Notes: a model not told the origin generated them from the letters alone. A stretch of DNA of 64,000 bases from Phreatobacter sp. (GCF_022843985.1 NZ_JALHMP010000014.1:48606-112605), one strand, 5' to 3'; shown: positions 15,801 to 26,243, counted from the first letter of the stretch. Translations and numbers: made by a program.

Positions 15801-17768
15801 ATGTCGTTCTCGTCCCGTCCCTCGGCGATCCAGCGCGGTCTGCGCTCCGGCCTCCTCGCCGCCGGCGCCGTCGCCTTCTCCCTGCCCGCCCTGGCCCAGC
15901 AGCGGCCGGCGGAACTGCCGGAAATCACCGTCTTCGGCGCCAGCAACGTGCCGCTGGAGGCCCCGCGCGTCGGCGCCTCGGTCAGCGTCGTCACCGCCGA
16001 GGACATCGCCAACCAGGGTGCCGCCTCGGTTCCCGACGTGCTGCGCCTGGTGCCGGGCGTCGCCGTCAGCCAGAGCGGCACCCCGGGCGGTCTCACGCAG
16101 GTGCGCATCCGCGGCGCCGAGGCCCGCCACACCCTCGTCGTCATTGACGGCGTCGCGGTGAACGATGTGGGCAACGGGGACTTCAACTACGCCGACTTCC
16201 CCGTCGCTGACATCAAGCGCATCGAGGTCATTCGCGGCCCGCAATCAGGCCTGTACGGCTCCAACGCCCATTCCGGCGTCATCAACATCATTACGAAGTC
16301 CGGCCGCGGCCTCGCCACGCCGGAGGCCACCGTGCAGATCGAGGGCGGCTTGCTCAGAACTGCGCGCGGCTCGGCTTCAGTGCGTGGCCAGCGTGGCAAC
16401 GTCTATGGCGCCCTCAACATCCAAGGCACCCTCACAGACGGCTACAATCCCTCCCGGACCGGCACCGAGCGCGATGGGTCGCATGCCGTGACGGCCAGCG
16501 GCCGCTTCGGCGCCATCCTCAGCGACATCCTCGAGGTGGACGCTAACTTCCGCGTGGCAAACCGTTCCGCCCGCTATGACGGGTTCGGCTTCCCCGCCGG
16601 CGCCGTCTTCTCGGAGCTCGTCGACCAGCCGAACCGCGCCTTCTCCGACTCGATCCAAGGGCGGATCGGCGCCACACTGAAGCTGATCGGGGGGCGCTGG
16701 ACCCACAGCTTCGCGGTTACAGGCTTCCAGCAACGGCAGCGGGATTTCGATCAGTTCGGCCCCTCGTTCTCATCGACGGGCGAACGCCTCGGCGCAACCT
16801 ACCGCAACGCCCTGCGCTTCGACACGCCGGGCTTTCTCGGCGCCAGCCATACGGTCGTGGCCGGCATCGACTTCCAGCGCGAGACCTACCGCTACACCGA
16901 CACGTCCAACGCCGAGTGGGTCGACGGTCGGAGTCGCCAGCGCGTTGGTGTCCTCGGCGAATGGCTGATCGACCTGCCGACGGGAACATCGCTCTCCAAC
17001 GCCGTGCGGCACGACTGGAACAACGCCTTCGCCAATGCCTTCACCTGGCGCAGCACCGTCTCCCAGCGCTTCGAGACGGGAACGCGGCTGCACGCGTCGG
17101 TCGGTCGCGGCTTCACCGCGCCCACCTTCTTCCAGCTCTACGGCTACACGCCTTCCTCCTTCGTGGGCAATACGAACCTGAAGCCCGAGAGTTCGCTGGG
17201 TTGGGATGCGGGCGTCGAACAGACGCTCCTGGGCGGCAAGCTGGTCGCCGACGTTACCTATTACGACACGCGGCTCAGCAACGAGTTCACGACGCTCTAC
17301 CTTTCCGGGGGACGCAGCAGCTCAGTCAACGCACTGACCTCGACGCGGCGCAACGGCGTCGAGGTCACCGTGACCGCCAAGCCCGTCGGCTGGCTGTCGC
17401 TTTCCGGGACCTACACCTATTTCACCGGGCTCGACGGCAACGGCCTGCTTCCCATCCGCCGGCCGAACCACGCGGGAAGCCTCTCGGCGACCGCGCACTT
17501 CCTGGACAACAAGGCGCGGCTGACCGTCTCGGTCGTCCACAACGGCCGGATGCGCGACAGCCGCTTTGACGTAAGCTACAACCCGAGTTCGGTTTATCTC
17601 GGGTCCTATACACTCGTGGGCGCGCAACTGACTTACGACGTAAACACGAGGACCACCGTTTTCGCACGGGCCGAGAACATCCTCGGGCAGCGTTATGAAG
17701 AGATCTGGTCCTATCGCGGCGGACCGTTCCAGGCCCTCGCCGGCATGCGGGTGAAGCTCGGCGAATAG
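15801..17768 (+). CDS. btuB: TonB-dependent outer-membrane receptor, vitamin B12 (BtuB-like)
   Basis: A 655-residue outer-membrane receptor: signal peptide (about 1-33, ending LPALA-QQ), TonB box region ELPEITVFG, plug domain with [21 protein letters not shown] and [26 protein letters not shown], then a 22-strand barrel ending in the aromatic-rich final strand. The upstream cobalamin riboswitch identifies the ligand as cobalamin or a precursor. No BtuFCD or cobalamin synthesis genes follow; a terminator sits after the gene, so the inner-membrane importer must lie elsewhere. Confidence 0.92.
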   Translation: MSFSSRPSAIQRGLRSGLLAAGAVAFSLPALAQQRPAELPEITVFGASNVPLEAPRVGASVSVVTAEDIANQGAASVPDVLRLVPGVAVSQSGTPGGLTQVRIRGAEARHTLVVIDGVAVNDVGNGDFNYADFPVADIKRIEVIRGPQSGLYGSNAHSGVINIITKSGRGLATPEATVQIEGGLLRTARGSASVRGQRGNVYGALNIQGTLTDGYNPSRTGTERDGSHAVTASGRFGAILSDILEVDANFRVANRSARYDGFGFPAGAVFSELVDQPNRAFSDSIQGRIGATLKLIGGRWTHSFAVTGFQQRQRDFDQFGPSFSSTGERLGATYRNALRFDTPGFLGASHTVVAGIDFQRETYRYTDTSNAEWVDGRSRQRVGVLGEWLIDLPTGTSLSNAVRHDWNNAFANAFTWRSTVSQRFETGTRLHASVGRGFTAPTFFQLYGYTPSSFVGNTNLKPESSLGWDAGVEQTLLGGKLVADVTYYDTRLSNEFTTLYLSGGRSSSVNALTSTRRNGVEVTVTAKPVGWLSLSGTYTYFTGLDGNGLLPIRRPNHAGSLSATAHFLDNKARLTVSVVHNGRMRDSRFDVSYNPSSVYLGSYTLVGAQLTYDVNTRTTVFARAENILGQRYEEIWSYRGGPFQALAGMRVKLGE

Positions 17769-17800
17769 CGGGGATCTAAACCGTTTCGCATCGCAGCCTT

Positions 17801-17831
17801 GCCGCGCCCCCGTCGACAGGGGCGTGGCTTT
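17801..17831 (+). terminator. Rho-independent terminator after btuB
   Basis: GCCGCGCCCC pairs with GGGGCGTGGC (one G-U) around an 8-nt loop and is followed by TTT. It ends the receptor transcript before the SDR gene. Confidence 0.75.
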
Positions 17832-17889
17832 CGGCCAGTCTCCGGACCTCAAGAGCGGGCGGCAAGGCCCGACATATCGGGAGGATGAC

Positions 17890-18636
17890 ATGTCGCAGCG
17901 GATCGCAATCGTCACGGGCGCCGGATCGGGCATCGGCCGGGCCTCGGCGCTGGGCCTCGCCAAGGCCGGCTATGCGGTGGCGGTGGCCGGACGGCGCCGG
18001 GACGAGCTGGAGAAGACCGTGGCCATGGCCGCCGGCGCCACGGTCATCGCCGTGCCGACCGACGTGTCGGACGAGGCCTCCGTCGCCGCCCTGTTCCAGA
18101 CGGTGAAGGAGCGCTTCGGCCGTCTCGACGTGCTGTTCAACAATGCCGGCATGGGCGCCCCGGCGATCCCGATGGACCAGCTCTCGGTCGCCCAGTGGAA
18201 ACAGGTCGTCGACGTCAACCTTACGGGGTCCTTCCTCTGCGCCCGCGCCGCCATGGCGATGATGCGCGCCCAGAACCCCAAGGGCGGCCGCATCATCAAC
18301 AACGGCTCGATCTCGGCCTATGCGCCGCGCCCCTATTCGGCGCCCTATACCGCCACCAAACACGCCGTGCTCGGCCTCACCAAGGCGATCTCGCTGGACG
18401 GGCGCGCCGACCGCATTTCCTGCTCGCAGATCGACGTCGGCAATGCCGCCACCGAGATGACCGAGCGCATGACGGCGGGCGTGCTGCAGGCCGATTTCTC
18501 GGTGAAAGTCGAGCCGCGCATGGACGTTCGCCATGTCGCCGAGGCGGTCGTCCATATCGCCAACCTGCCGCTGGACGTGAACATCCTGACCATGACGGTG
18601 ATGGCCAACGACATGCCCTTCGTCGGCCGCGGCTGA
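17890..18636 (+). CDS. Short-chain dehydrogenase/reductase
   Basis: A 248-residue classical SDR. It shows the cofactor motif TGAGSGIG (about residues 9-16), NNAG, and the catalytic Ser-Tyr-Lys set in NGSISAY...YTATK. AGRRRDE after the second strand suggests NADP preference. The start has a GGGAGGATG ribosome site. It stands alone between a terminator and the convergent cutA gene. The substrate is unknown; it resembles generic 3-oxoacyl reductase-like SDRs. Confidence 0.92.
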   Translation: MSQRIAIVTGAGSGIGRASALGLAKAGYAVAVAGRRRDELEKTVAMAAGATVIAVPTDVSDEASVAALFQTVKERFGRLDVLFNNAGMGAPAIPMDQLSVAQWKQVVDVNLTGSFLCARAAMAMMRAQNPKGGRIINNGSISAYAPRPYSAPYTATKHAVLGLTKAISLDGRADRISCSQIDVGNAATEMTERMTAGVLQADFSVKVEPRMDVRHVAEAVVHIANLPLDVNILTMTVMANDMPFVGRG

Positions 18637-18670
18637 GGCGAGCGGAGGCGCAGGAAGAGCCTCACCCGCG

Positions 18671-19012
18671 TCAGGCCGTCTCCGCCCTCAGCCAGGCGAG
18701 ATAGTCGGCGTCCCCGCCGGGGACGTCGATGACGAGGAAGGCCGGCGTGTCGTAGGAATGGGTCGCGCGGAAGTGCCGGCGCGCCGGCTCCAGCAAAGCC
18801 CGGACGGTCTTGATGATCATCACCACCTCGTCCGCCCGCTCCACCCGGCCCTGCCAGCGGTAGACCGAGCGCATCGCCGGCAGGATGTTGACGCAGGCCG
18901 CCAGCCGCCGCTCGACGAGATCGGAGCCGATCGTCTCAGCCTCGACAAGGCTTGCCGCCGTCGTATAGACCAGCACCACGTCGTCCGGCCCTTCGGTCCG
19001 CGTCATATCCAC
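18671..19012 (-). CDS. cutA: Divalent-cation tolerance protein CutA
   Basis: A 113-residue protein with the CutA1 pattern: [31 protein letters not shown], the [21 protein letters not shown] strand pair and a C-terminal aromatic Y-L-A-W. CutA1 proteins form very stable ferredoxin-like trimers linked to copper tolerance, though the mechanism is unsettled. It overlaps the start region of the divergent NAD kinase gene closely (26-bp gap), so the two probably share promoter space. Confidence 0.93.
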   Translation of the reverse strand: MDMTRTEGPDDVVLVYTTAASLVEAETIGSDLVERRLAACVNILPAMRSVYRWQGRVERADEVVMIIKTVRALLEPARRHFRATHSYDTPAFLVIDVPGGDADYLAWLRAETA

Positions 19013-19038
19013 ATCCCCGTTCCGATCGGTCGCCCGTC

Positions 19039-19821
19039 ATGCCGGATCATCGACCCGACCCGAAGAAGATCGCCTTCGTCGCCTCGCCGGCGGCGGAAGC
19101 GCAGGAGGCCTGCCAGCGCCTCATCGCCCGCTACGGCAGCGTGCCGGGCGACGAGGCCGAAATGGTCGTCGCCCTCGGCGGCGACGGTCTGATGCTGCAG
19201 ACGCTGCATAAATACATCTCCACCGGCAAGCCGATCTACGGGATGAACCGCGGCTCGGTCGGCTTCCTGATGAACGAATATGCCGAGGATGGCCTCGTCG
19301 AGCGCATCTGGAACGCCGAGCGCTCGTTGATCCACCCGCTGATCATGACGACCGTCGACATCCATGGCGAAAGGCAGGATGCGCTGGCGATCAACGAGGT
19401 CTCGCTGCTGCGCCAGACCTCGCAGGTGGCGAAGCTTCGCATCAGCGTCGACGGGCACGCCCGCATGGACGAGCTGATCGCCGACGGCGTGCTGATCGCC
19501 ACCCCAGCCGGGTCGACGGCCTATAACCTCTCCGCCAACGGCCCGATCCTGCCGCTCAACGCCACCCTGCTCGCCCTCACGCCGATCTCGCCGTTCCGGC
19601 CCCGCCGCTGGCGCGGCGCCCTGCTGCCCGACCGGGTGGCGATGACGATCGAGGTGCTGGAATCGGCCAAGCGACCGGTCAGTGCCACGGCCGACCATTA
19701 CGAGGTGCGCGACGTCGCAACGGTATCGGTGGCCATGGACCGCACCCGATCCATGATCCTGCTGCACGATCCCGGCCATTCGCTGGACGAACGGATCCTG
19801 CGCGAACAATTCGGCGCCTGA
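19039..19821 (+). CDS. nadK: NAD kinase
   Basis: A 260-residue ATP-NAD kinase. It has the GGDG motif at residues 47-50, NEVSLLRQ and the [16 protein letters not shown] nucleotide-binding segment. It phosphorylates NAD to NADP in the cytoplasm. The start at 19039 lacks a strong ribosome site, but it gives the normal length for the family in alphaproteobacteria. Confidence 0.96.
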   Translation: MPDHRPDPKKIAFVASPAAEAQEACQRLIARYGSVPGDEAEMVVALGGDGLMLQTLHKYISTGKPIYGMNRGSVGFLMNEYAEDGLVERIWNAERSLIHPLIMTTVDIHGERQDALAINEVSLLRQTSQVAKLRISVDGHARMDELIADGVLIATPAGSTAYNLSANGPILPLNATLLALTPISPFRPRRWRGALLPDRVAMTIEVLESAKRPVSATADHYEVRDVATVSVAMDRTRSMILLHDPGHSLDERILREQFGA

Positions 19822-19882
19822 GGCGGCTGCCTGCCATCAGCCTTAACGGGGCGCTAACGCCCGTCCCGTACAGTGGTTGGCG

Positions 19883-20428
19883 ATGATCCGCATCGACTTC
19901 AACCGGCTGCGATTCCTGGTGATCGACGACAACGCGCATATGCGCCGGATCGTCAGAACCCTGCTGCACGGCTTCGGTGCCCGCGAGGTCTACGAGGCGG
20001 AAGACGGTGCGGCCGGCCTCGAGGCCTTCACCCATTACATGCCCGATATCGTCATCACCGACTGGTCGATGCCGATCTTCGACGGCCTGGAACTGACCAG
20101 CATGATCCGCCAGCCGGGGGCCAATGCGAACCCCTATGTGGCGATCATCATGCTCACCGGCCACTCCGAGAAGAAGCGGGTGCTGGAATCGCGCGATGCC
20201 GGCGTCACCGAGTTCCTCGCCAAGCCGATCTCGGCCAAGGCGCTGTATCAGCGCATCCTCAATGTGGTGGTGAATCCGAGACCATTCATCAAAACCAAAA
20301 CTTTTTTCGGACCGGACCGCCGCCGCAACCACGGTTCGAGCTATGTAGGCCCCGAGCGCCGCAAGGGCGAGAAGGCCGAGATGATCAAGGTCCAGCCGCT
20401 GCTGGACAAGACCAAGAGCTCGATGTGA
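19883..20428 (+). CDS. Single-domain response regulator with GPDRRR/GPERR tail
   Basis: A 181-residue CheY-like receiver: acidic pair Asp15-Asp16, phosphoacceptor Asp60 in DIVITDWSMP, Thr in LTGHS and Lys in FLAKPIS. After the receiver (about 1-125) comes a basic tail with FFGPDRRR and YVGPERRKG but no DNA-binding domain. The ATG at 19883 is used rather than an upstream in-frame TTG. The next gene, 10 bp downstream, encodes an Hpt-like protein, so the two likely form a phosphorelay branch. Confidence 0.9.
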   Translation: MIRIDFNRLRFLVIDDNAHMRRIVRTLLHGFGAREVYEAEDGAAGLEAFTHYMPDIVITDWSMPIFDGLELTSMIRQPGANANPYVAIIMLTGHSEKKRVLESRDAGVTEFLAKPISAKALYQRILNVVVNPRPFIKTKTFFGPDRRRNHGSSYVGPERRKGEKAEMIKVQPLLDKTKSSM

Positions 20429-20438
20429 GGAGGGCGGC

Positions 20439-21032
20439 ATGACGAAGACACCAACGAAAAGCCCTGCCCGCATCGGGGCCAAGGGCGGCCTCGACGAGGC
20501 TACCGTCTCCGCCTTCGCCGACCACGAGATCGTCACCCCGAAACGCAACCTGAAGGCTTTCGGCCGCAAGGCGAAGATCAAGGTCGACGAGTTCGGCTTC
20601 GACATGGAGGCGATCGAGCGCGCCGAGGCGGCGCTGGCCGATCTTTCCTCCGAGTTCGAAGACTGGATGGCCAAGGAGGTCGAGCGGCTGTCGCGGGCCC
20701 GCGACGCGGTGGCGGCCGAGGGTCTCCATGCGGGGACGCGGGGCACCATCTATATCGCTTCCCACGACATCAAGGGCGAGGCGGCGACCTTCGGCTATCC
20801 GCTCGCCGGCCGGGTGGCGGAAAGCCTGTGTCACCTGCTCGACGGCATCGCTGACGATGCCCGCGTGCCAGCCGATCTCGTGATGCAGCATGCCGATGCG
20901 ATCCGCGCCATCGTCCGCGAGAACGCCAAGGGCCACGATCACCCGCTGGCGATGGCGCTGTCGGAGCGTCTCGGCGAGGCAACGACGCAGATGCTCGTCA
21001 CCATCAACGGCGCGCCGTCCATCGCGCCATAA
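20439..21032 (+). CDS. Hpt (histidine phosphotransfer) domain protein
   Basis: A 197-residue protein with a charged N-terminal part and a C-terminal helical bundle containing IASHDIKGEAATFGY. His109 in that segment sits as the phosphorylated histidine does in Hpt domains (xHxLKG-like). It lies 10 bp downstream of the response regulator and should pass phosphate to or from it. A kinase partner is not in the window. Confidence 0.82.
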   Translation: MTKTPTKSPARIGAKGGLDEATVSAFADHEIVTPKRNLKAFGRKAKIKVDEFGFDMEAIERAEAALADLSSEFEDWMAKEVERLSRARDAVAAEGLHAGTRGTIYIASHDIKGEAATFGYPLAGRVAESLCHLLDGIADDARVPADLVMQHADAIRAIVRENAKGHDHPLAMALSERLGEATTQMLVTINGAPSIAP

Positions 21033-21064
21033 GGCCCCTGCCCCCCGCCCCGATGAGGCCGTCC

Positions 21065-22255
21065 TCAGGCCGCGGCCACCATGGGGAAGGCGACGGCCTC
21101 ATCCTCCAGAGCCTCGTTGCCGGCGATCAGATCGCGGGTGAAGGCGCGGGCCTCGTCGCGGGCCGCCTCGGCAGCGAAGCGGCGGAGCTGGGCGAGAAGC
21201 TGGTCGAGATCGCCGTCGGCGAGCGGCGCATAGGCCGTCAGGACCCGCTCGACCATGCGGCGGCGCAACTGGGGATGACCGCCGCGCTGGGCGCTGCCAC
21301 CATCCTCGTGCCAAGCGTCGAGGGCGGCGCGGAAGGCCTGCCAGGTCGAAGCAGGCAAGCCTGCCTTGTCGTAGAGAGCACGGAAGCCGGCGCCGCGGCG
21401 GTCGTGGACGAGGCCGGAAGCCTGGCGGAGCGACAGCCCGGCGAGTTCGGCCAGCGCCTCTTCGAACAGCCGGACATTGCCAGACAGCAGCGCCCGCAGC
21501 ACGAGGCCCGTGGAGAGCTGGCCGGACTGGCGCAGGTGGCGCACCAGCGGGCTCAGCCCGTCGCTGCGGCAGGCGGCAGCAATGGCCACGGTGGCCTTGT
21601 CGGAGGCTTCGCGGGCGACGCGGTTGGCGCGATCCTCCGGCAGCCAGGCACGGCCGGCGACGAAGGCGGACAGGGCCGAGGAGAGCTTGACCACCAGGGC
21701 CTGGCGCGCGCCGGGAGAGAGGTCTTCGCGGGCGAACAGCGCCTCGCGGATGTCCGGGTCCTCGCCGAAGCGCTCGATGATACGGTCGATGGAGAAGGCC
21801 GGCAGGTCGGCATTGTCGAGGGCGACCACGGCGAGGCAGGCCTCGAGGCAGCCGACCTCGGCGATGGCGGCCGCCACCGGCGCCGGCACGTGAGCGCGGC
21901 GGGCGACAGCATATTGAACCTGCGGCTCGCCGCCGCCGACGAGGTCGACCAGTTCGGCGTCGAACAGCAGGGGCGAATGGCGGGCGACGATGGCGGCGAT
22001 TTCCGGCTGGTCCTGCAGCAGTCCGACGATGACCGTGTGCGGCGCCTCCTCGGAAGTGGCCAGGGCGTCGGCGAGAGCCCGGCGCACCAGCGGCGAGGGA
22101 TCGTCCATGAGCATGATCATGGCGGCCTCGATCGCCGCCCTGTCATTCCCCGTGAGGTCGGAATGAAGGTAGGCCCGGGCCAGAGCCGAGGTCGCATCAG
22201 CCCGGTCGCCGGCGGCGGCAGTCTGGATCCAACGCAGGAAGTGACGAACGATCAT
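21065..22255 (-). CDS. DUF2336 domain protein (HEAT-like repeats)
   Basis: A 396-residue, all-helical, alanine-rich cytoplasmic protein without signal peptide. The N-terminal 200 residues look like HEAT-type repeats (DDPSPLVRRALADALATSEEAP, SPLLFDAELVDLVGGGEPQVQYAVARR), which is the DUF2336 pattern found in alphaproteobacteria, often next to signalling genes. Function is unknown. Convergent with the response-regulator/Hpt operon; a scaffold or adaptor role in that phosphorelay is inference only. Confidence 0.85.
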   Translation of the reverse strand: MIVRHFLRWIQTAAAGDRADATSALARAYLHSDLTGNDRAAIEAAMIMLMDDPSPLVRRALADALATSEEAPHTVIVGLLQDQPEIAAIVARHSPLLFDAELVDLVGGGEPQVQYAVARRAHVPAPVAAAIAEVGCLEACLAVVALDNADLPAFSIDRIIERFGEDPDIREALFAREDLSPGARQALVVKLSSALSAFVAGRAWLPEDRANRVAREASDKATVAIAAACRSDGLSPLVRHLRQSGQLSTGLVLRALLSGNVRLFEEALAELAGLSLRQASGLVHDRRGAGFRALYDKAGLPASTWQAFRAALDAWHEDGGSAQRGGHPQLRRRMVERVLTAYAPLADGDLDQLLAQLRRFAAEAARDEARAFTRDLIAGNEALEDEAVAFPMVAAA

Positions 22256-22384
22256 CGGGCGCGCCTGAACCGAGGCAAGAAACTGAAAGAGGGAAGCTTT
22301 TTGCTTCCTGCCAGCAGACTAGGGCGCCCCGCTTAACAAAGCGTTCACCATGGACCTTAAGTGAAAATTGAGCCGTCGGTGTTG

Positions 22385-23434
22385 CTAGCGGCGCACGTCC
22401 GGGCGCAGAAACCCGGCGAGGTCAAGCGGCTGACCGCGACGCGGCTGCTGCTCCTGGAGCGGGACGAAGGGACCGCCGAGGGCAGCGCGCGCGGTGCCGG
22501 CGGGCAGGCCAACGGGGCCGTTACCCGCCGCTGGCGAGGTAAGCGCGGTGGTCAGTTGGACCTGGCGCGAGGCGCTCGCCGCATCGCGCCCGAGCGCAGT
22601 CCAGGTGGCTGCCACGAAGGCGTTGATCGGCCCGTTGCCGCCGGAGAACAGCGAGTGGAAGGGCCGTGTCGGATCGGCATTGATGCGCGGGACCGCCGAC
22701 CAGGAACTCGCCTGCTCCTGGGCGCTGGTCGCCGCCGCAAGGGTCGTCTGCCCCGCGGCCGTTGCAGCCGGGGGTGCACCGGCGACCGCCGTTGACTGGC
22801 CCGAAGCCAGCACCTGATAGACCTCGGCGACCGTGCGCGGCCGGCCCTGGTCGAAGAAGATGCGGCGGTTGGCGCCAGCCGCATCCGGGAACATCAGCGC
22901 GGCGCTCGCCTGCGGATTGGCCTGGTTGGCGTTGATCAGCCGCGCCGCGCCGCCGGAACCGAGGAAATGCGCCATATAGAGTTCGCCCTCGGTGGGGTCC
23001 CGGCCCGTGGCGCTGCGCAGATCGGCGGCATTGCGGTTGGTGAAGGCGCCAGCCATCAGGGCGGCGACGGCGGGATCGTCACGCAGGGCCAGGATCTGCT
23101 GGCGCGCCGTGGGGTCAGCGACCGTCGGGCGGCCGCTGGCGTCACGGCCGATCTGCTCGGCGAAGCGGCCGAGGCCGAGATTGCGCCCCTCGTCCCGGAC
23201 CATGGTGAGCCAGGTCGAATCGATGAACTGGTAGAGACCGCGGGCGCTGGAGGTCGAGGCCTGGGCGGTCGGCTGAAGGCTCGATTCGCGGCGCGCTGTG
23301 CGCAACAGGTAGTCGAAACCGGCGCCGGTCTTCTGCGCCGCCGCCTGGATGGCCGAGACAACACGGCTCACGCCGGCCTCGGTCGCCGAGGTCGGGCGGC
23401 TCTGCGGTTCGGCGGATGAGCGGAAGAGAAACAT
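22385..23434 (-). CDS. Lytic transglycosylase-like protein (SLT fold)
   Basis: A 349-residue protein with a lysozyme-like domain in its first ~200 residues: Glu50 in RRESSLQP is the probable catalytic acid, followed by STSSARGLYQFIDSTWL. The rest is Ala/Gln/Pro-rich linker. No classical signal peptide is evident at the predicted start. Proteins of this type cleave peptidoglycan and are used in Rhizobiales for envelope or flagellar assembly; the exact role is not shown here. Confidence 0.83.
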   Translation of the reverse strand: MFLFRSSAEPQSRPTSATEAGVSRVVSAIQAAAQKTGAGFDYLLRTARRESSLQPTAQASTSSARGLYQFIDSTWLTMVRDEGRNLGLGRFAEQIGRDASGRPTVADPTARQQILALRDDPAVAALMAGAFTNRNAADLRSATGRDPTEGELYMAHFLGSGGAARLINANQANPQASAALMFPDAAGANRRIFFDQGRPRTVAEVYQVLASGQSTAVAGAPPAATAAGQTTLAAATSAQEQASSWSAVPRINADPTRPFHSLFSGGNGPINAFVAATWTALGRDAASASRQVQLTTALTSPAAGNGPVGLPAGTARAALGGPFVPLQEQQPRRGQPLDLAGFLRPDVRR

Positions 23435-23526
23435 CTCGGCTATGTCCCCTGTCGGGAGGAGTCACCGGGCAGCGTCCTCCATTATGGTAAACGAATTCGT
23501 AACGACATGACCCAAGGGGATGCCTC

Positions 23527-24021
23527 ATGACGGCCACGACCCTCATCACCGACGACAGGCGCCATCCGCGCGGCGGCATCTATTTCGACGATTTCGCCGT
23601 CGGCCAGCTCATCCGGCACCGCATCACGCGCTCGGTCACGCAGATGGACAACGTGCTGTTCTCGACGCTGACCATGAACCCGCAGCCCCTGCATATCGAC
23701 CGGCAGTTCGCGGAGGCCTCCGAATGGGGCCAGCCGCTGATGAATTCGCTGTTCACCCTCGGCCTGCTCATCGGCATTTCGGTGCCGGACACGACCAATG
23801 GCACGCTCTTCGCCAATCTCGGCATGACCGACGTCAAGTTCCCCCATCCGCTCTTCGAGAACGACACGATCCATTGCGAGAGCACGGTGACGGCGACGCG
23901 CGAATCCAAATCGCGCCCGACCATGGGCGTCGTCGAGTTCCATCACCGCGCCTATAACCAGCACGACAAGCTGGTGGCGGAATGCACAAGGCAGTCCCTC
24001 GTGCTGAAGCGCGGGGCTTGA
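23527..24021 (+). CDS. MaoC-family dehydratase
   Basis: A 164-residue single hot-dog domain. The active-site region reads LTMNPQPLHID, keeping the Asn-Pro and His of the MaoC motif (contrast the altered protein at 6710-7195). The pattern DNVLFSTLTMNPQPLH and FENDTIHCESTV is that of mesaconyl-CoA or beta-methylmalyl-CoA-type hydratases. It is followed after 4 bp by a CitE-like lyase gene, so the pair probably hydrates and cleaves a branched C4-C5 acyl-CoA. Confidence 0.88.
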   Translation: MTATTLITDDRRHPRGGIYFDDFAVGQLIRHRITRSVTQMDNVLFSTLTMNPQPLHIDRQFAEASEWGQPLMNSLFTLGLLIGISVPDTTNGTLFANLGMTDVKFPHPLFENDTIHCESTVTATRESKSRPTMGVVEFHHRAYNQHDKLVAECTRQSLVLKRGA

Positions 24022-24025
24022 GGCC

Positions 24026-24895
24026 ATGCGCTCGCTGCTGTTCGTGCCGGCCGATTCGGAGAAGAAGCTCGCCAAGGGGCTGGAGAGCGGCGCCGATACG
24101 CTGATCCTCGACCTTGAGGATTCTGTCGCGGCCGCCAACAAGCCGCTGGCGCGGGAGACAGCGCGCGCTTTCCTCGCAGCCCACGCGCCGCGCAAGGACC
24201 GGCCGCGACTCATGGTCAGGATCAATGCGCTCGACACCGGCCTGACCGATGCCGATCTCGACGCCGTGGTCGCGGTGCGGCCCGACGCCGTCATGCTGCC
24301 GAAATCCGAATCCGGCCGCGATGTCGCCCATCTCGACGCCAAGCTGACGGCGCGCGAGGCGCTGGCCGGCCTGCCCGAAGGCGGCATCACCATCACGGTC
24401 GTGGCGACCGAGACGGCGAAGGCGATCTTCACCCTCGGCACCTACCAGGGGGCCAGCCCCCGGCTGACCGGGCTCACCTGGGGCGCGGAGGACCTGTCGG
24501 CGGATATCGGCGCCGAGACCAACCGGGCCGAGGACGGACGCCATACCGAGCCGTTCCGACTCGCCCGCGCGCTCTGCCTGATGGGGGCCGTCGCCGCCGA
24601 GGCGCAGCCCATCGATACGGTCTTTCCCGCCTTCCGCGATCTCGACGGTCTCCGGCGTGAATGCGAGGAGGCGCGCCGCGACGGGTTCACCGCCAAGATG
24701 GCGATCCATCCGGCGCAGGTGCCGGTAATCAATGCCGTCTTCACCCCGACAGAGGCGGCCATCGCCGCGGCACGGGCGGTGGTCGCCGCCTTTGCCGCCC
24801 AGCCGGCGGCCGGCGTGGTCAATATCGGCGGCGAGATGTTCGACCGGCCGCACCTCACCCGCGCCGAGCGGCTGCTGAAACGCGCGGGGCAGTAA
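24026..24895 (+). CDS. HpcH/HpaI aldolase / CitE-like acyl-CoA lyase
   Basis: A 289-residue TIM-barrel protein of the CitE/malyl-CoA lyase group: RSLLFVPADSEKKLAKG, LDLEDSVAAANKPLAR (metal-binding Glu/Asp region) and WGAEDLSADIGAE are hallmark segments. It is the partner of the MaoC dehydratase 4 bp upstream. Likely cleaves malyl-, methylmalyl- or citramalyl-CoA-type substrates; the exact acyl group is not decidable. Confidence 0.9.
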   Translation: MRSLLFVPADSEKKLAKGLESGADTLILDLEDSVAAANKPLARETARAFLAAHAPRKDRPRLMVRINALDTGLTDADLDAVVAVRPDAVMLPKSESGRDVAHLDAKLTAREALAGLPEGGITITVVATETAKAIFTLGTYQGASPRLTGLTWGAEDLSADIGAETNRAEDGRHTEPFRLARALCLMGAVAAEAQPIDTVFPAFRDLDGLRRECEEARRDGFTAKMAIHPAQVPVINAVFTPTEAAIAAARAVVAAFAAQPAAGVVNIGGEMFDRPHLTRAERLLKRAGQ

Positions 24896-24961
24896 GCGCG
24901 GATACTGTCGCAACACTCGCAGGAATGCCCCACCCGTACCCTCGCGGCACGGGCAAAGCCC

Positions 24962-26098
24962 TCACTCCGCCGCCAGCACCAGATCGTCGCGGTGGATCAT
25001 CTCGGCGCGGCCCTTGTAGCCGAGCACGGCCTCGATCGCCCCCGAACTCTTGCCGATGATCTGGACCGCCGCCACCGCGTCATAGGCGACGAGGCCGCGG
25101 CCGATCTCGGCGCCATCGGGCCCGCGGACCACGACGCAGTCGCCGCGCTCGAAGACACCGTCCACCCGGGCGACGCCGGCCGGCAGCAGGCTGCGTCCGA
25201 GCCGTAGCGCCCCGACCGCTCCCGCATCCAGCCAGAGGATGCCGCGCGGCTCCAGCGAACCGGCGATCCATTTCTTGCGGCTGGTGACCGGATGGGTGGG
25301 GGTGAGGAACCAGGTGCAGGGCCCGCCCGCCTCGATGCGCGCCAGCGGCGCGTCATGCTTGCCGGAGGCGATGACCATGGTGGTGCCGGCGGTGGTGGCG
25401 ATCTTGCCGGCCTCGACCTTGGTGGTCATGCCGCCGCGCGACAGTTCGGAGGCCGCGCCGCCCGCCATGGCCTCGATCTCCGGCGTGATGCGCGGCACGA
25501 CGGGTATCAGGACCGCGGACGGGTCCTTCTGCGGCGGGGCGGTATAGAGCCCGTCGATGTCGGAGAGCAGCACGAGACAGTCGGCGCCGACCATGGTGGC
25601 GACGCGGGCGGCAAGGCGGTCATTGTCGCCGTAGCGGATCTCGTCGGTGGCCACGGTGTCGTTCTCGTTGACCACGGGCACGGCACGCACCGCGAAGAGC
25701 GTCTCCATCGTGTTGCGGGCATTGAGGTAGCGGCGGCGTTCCTCGGTGTCGTGCAGGGTGACGAGGATCTGACCGGCGACGATGCCGTGGCGGCCGAGCA
25801 CCTCCGACCAGGCCCGGGCGAGCGCGATCTGGCCGACCGAGGCCGCCGCCTGGCTCTTCTCCAGTTCCAGCGGCCCCTTGGGCAGTTTCAGGATGGTGCG
25901 CCCCAGGGCGATAGCCCCGGAGGAGACGACCAGGATGTCGGCGCCGCGGGCGGCGTGGCGGGCGAGATCGGCACCGAGCGTGTCCAGCCAGGCCTGGCGC
26001 AGCGCGCCCTTCTCCCCGTCGACGAGCAACGAGGATCCGACCTTCACGACGATGCGGCGGAAGGCAGCGAGCGCGGGCGTTGCGGCAGGAGCAGTCAT
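24962..26098 (-). CDS. proB: Glutamate 5-kinase
   Basis: A 378-residue amino-acid kinase: [40 protein letters not shown] and [15 protein letters not shown] are the ProB signature segments. The C-terminal ~90 residues form a PUA domain. It phosphorylates glutamate in proline synthesis. The start MTAPAATP was preferred because upstream residues are Arg/Pro-rich and unlike the family. proA is not adjacent in the window. Confidence 0.96.
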   Translation of the reverse strand: MTAPAATPALAAFRRIVVKVGSSLLVDGEKGALRQAWLDTLGADLARHAARGADILVVSSGAIALGRTILKLPKGPLELEKSQAAASVGQIALARAWSEVLGRHGIVAGQILVTLHDTEERRRYLNARNTMETLFAVRAVPVVNENDTVATDEIRYGDNDRLAARVATMVGADCLVLLSDIDGLYTAPPQKDPSAVLIPVVPRITPEIEAMAGGAASELSRGGMTTKVEAGKIATTAGTTMVIASGKHDAPLARIEAGGPCTWFLTPTHPVTSRKKWIAGSLEPRGILWLDAGAVGALRLGRSLLPAGVARVDGVFERGDCVVVRGPDGAEIGRGLVAYDAVAAVQIIGKSSGAIEAVLGYKGRAEMIHRDDLVLAAE

Positions 26099-26243
26099 CG
26101 GACCAGAAGGCAAGATCCGCCGCGGGCTACGGCGGGTCCGGGTTCTTAGACGAGGAGGACGGGGCGAGGCAATCGGGACGGCCATCAGAGCCCTTGTCCA
26201 GGCCTGTCATCCACCACGAGCCCCCACACCCGGCCTTAGGCCG

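Noticed and set aside
19873..20442. Alternative + frame overlapping the response regulator
   Set aside because: Gives no family match, while the 19883 frame is a clean receiver domain.
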